Assembly: GCA_029288195.1 (NCBI GenBank)
Contig: JARFPR010000410.1
Location: 1-16,533 of the forward strand
Source of the DNA: Gammaproteobacteria bacterium
GTDB taxonomy: Bacteria; Pseudomonadota; Gammaproteobacteria; GCA-001735895
Length of the DNA: 16,533 bases
Direction of reading: 5' to 3'
Shown: positions 15,504-16,533 of the stretch, piece after piece
How positions within the stretch are numbered: the stretch's first letter is position 1
Layout of the letters: every line of letters begins with the position of its first letter
Program-made: the position numbers and the translations under genes
Notes under the pieces: model-generated
What the model was told of the DNA's origin: nothing
What the model saw: the letters and a program-made list of their open reading frames with translations, nothing else
Databases searched by the model: none

Positions 15504-16386
15504 CCGAGTAACCAAAGGCCGCCAGCGACTGTTCATCATCAGACCAGTCAGCGCGTACTTTCACCCACAGCTGCAGATAGACTTTTGCATCTATCAGTCG
15601 CTCTATATCACTGCGCGCCAGCGATCCTACTTTTTTCAACAGGTTTCCACTTTTACCGATGACGATCGATTTTTGCGATTTACGTTCAACCCAGATGGTT
15701 GCCGATATGCGCGTGATATCCGTCTCCTCGATATAATGATCGATGTTAACCGTGATTGAATAAGGCAATTCCTGCTTAAGCTCGCGAAACAGTTTTTCAC
15801 GCACGATTTCAGCGCTGATAAATCGCATCGATTTATCAGTCAGCTGGTCGTCTGGAAATTGCGGCACGCCAACAGGCAGCCGGGCGATTATAAGTTTTTC
15901 GAGATACTCCAGGCCATCACCAGTGAGGGCCGACACCGGCACGCATTCGAATCCCGGAACCTGCTGTGAGATTTGATGCATGATCGGCAGACAGAACTCT
16001 CGACTTTTTTGATCGATCTTGTTAAGCACAATCAAAACCTGGTCGTAGTTTGCAACACGTTGCAGAATTTTTTCATCTTCCTGGTTGAAATGAGAAACAT
16101 CGAGCAGCACACATATCAGGTCGGCATCATCCAGCATACTGATTGCGGCACGATTCATATAACGGTGGATCGCTTTTTTATTGTTATCGTGAATCCCGGG
16201 GGTATCAACAAAAATACACTGGTATTTCGCGGTTGTCTTGATGCCGAGAATTTGGTGCCTAGTGGTTTGCGGCCGGTGCGCGGTAATACTGAGTTTCTGA
16301 CCGATGAGCGCATTCATCAAGGTCGATTTGCCGGTATTGGGTTTGCCAATCAGTGCAACATAACCACATTGAAAGTCGTCAATCAT
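15487..16386 (-). CDS. era: GTPase Era, 30S ribosomal subunit assembly factor
   Basis: An essential GTPase of 299 residues that binds the 3' end of 16S rRNA during 30S maturation. G1 is GKPNTGKS (14-21), G3 is DTPG (61-64), G4 is NKID (122-125) and G5 is SAL (152-154). The switch region HRPQTTRHQILGI is typical. The C-terminal KH domain (about 200-285) carries the loop GKSG at 244-247, a small change from the usual GKGG. The start overlaps the rnc stop by 4 nt (ATGA), the standard rnc-era arrangement. Confidence 0.97.
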   Translation of the reverse strand: MIDDFQCGYVALIGKPNTGKSTLMNALIGQKLSITAHRPQTTRHQILGIKTTAKYQCIFVDTPGIHDNNKKAIHRYMNRAAISMLDDADLICVLLDVSHFNQEDEKILQRVANYDQVLIVLNKIDQKSREFCLPIMHQISQQVPGFECVPVSALTGDGLEYLEKLIIARLPVGVPQFPDDQLTDKSMRFISAEIVREKLFRELKQELPYSITVNIDHYIEETDITRISATIWVERKSQKSIVIGKSGNLLKKVGSLARSDIERLIDAKVYLQLWVKVRADWSDDEQSLAAFGYSDGTQG

Positions 16387-16533
16387 GTTCCCAGTGTGTC
16401 CCGTATTTTTTTTGCGGCCGGTTGTTCCGCTTTTTTGCGCCTGGACCCCTTGCCTTTACTCTGCAGTTCGAGATCAGGGCTATTACAGCTGACGGTAAAA
16501 ACCTGGTTATGGGCTTTACCAGTGGTTTGTTCG
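16383..16533 (-). CDS. rnc: Ribonuclease III, C-terminal part (runs off the right edge)
   Basis: Fifty codons of a minus-strand gene enter from the right edge and end at TGA (16385-16383), overlapping the era ATG. The translation begins EQTTGKAHNQVFTVSC and continues with GKGSRRKKAEQPAAKKI, the second half of a double-stranded RNA-binding domain as found at the C-terminus of RNase III. The basic GSSRRKAEQAAA-type helix is recognisable. The position directly upstream of era fits the conserved rnc-era operon. The catalytic domain lies outside the window. Confidence 0.92.
   Translation of the reverse strand, partial: EQTTGKAHNQVFTVSCNSPDLELQSKGKGSRRKKAEQPAAKKIRDTLGT

Overview
This window looks like a chromosomal segment of a gammaproteobacterium. 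The evidence is gene order plus protein type. A minus-strand block rnc-era-recO-pdxJ-acpS abuts a BarA/GacS-type hybrid kinase, which is divergent from a cysM ... rlmD cluster. From memory, barA/gacS, cysM and rlmD (rumA) are neighbours in Pseudomonas, and barA and rlmD in Escherichia coli. G+C is about half by eye. The genes are tightly packed with many 4-nt stop/start overlaps. I see no phage, transposon, CRISPR array or insertion sequence. The longest stretch without a gene is about 220 bases (1341-1561), so no gap exceeds 300 bases.

Layout, left to right. (1) 1-1340 (+) is cystathionine beta-synthase with C-terminal CBS domains, cut by the left edge. (2) 1480-3508 (+) holds a plausible sigma70 promoter, a MotA/TolQ/ExbB-type proton-channel subunit, and a partner with a MotB/ExbD-like membrane anchor and a long coiled coil. 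The partner is interrupted by an in-frame TAG at 3170; the same frame then continues for 111 codons into an ExbD-like C-terminal domain. (3) 3620-3696 (+) is tRNA-Arg (anticodon CCT) with an encoded CCA and an extended -10 promoter. (4) 3742-6508 holds a DHCR24-like FAD oxidoreductase (+) and, convergent to it, a Cfa-type lipid methyltransferase (-). Together they resemble the two enzymes that make mid-chain methyl-branched fatty acids.

(5) 6567-9906 (-) is a likely operon, cysM - DEDDy 3'-5' exonuclease - rlmD - PII regulator, with a good promoter at 9950-9979. PII sits where relA would be expected from other gammaproteobacteria. (6) 10063-13697 (+) is a periplasmic substrate-binding-like protein overlapping by 4 nt a 908-residue BarA/GacS-type kinase (HAMP, HisKA, HATPase, degenerate receiver, receiver, Hpt). 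(7) 13694-16533 (-) is rnc (partial)-era-recO-pdxJ-acpS, a chain of genes that overlap at their ends.

Regions 5 to 7 are mostly conserved housekeeping genes. The points most worth a second look are the uncharacterised stator-like pair with its interrupted partner, the binding protein fused by translation to the Gac/Bar kinase, and the FAD oxidoreductase/Cfa pair. I found no clear case for a wholly new multi-gene defence or biosynthetic system.
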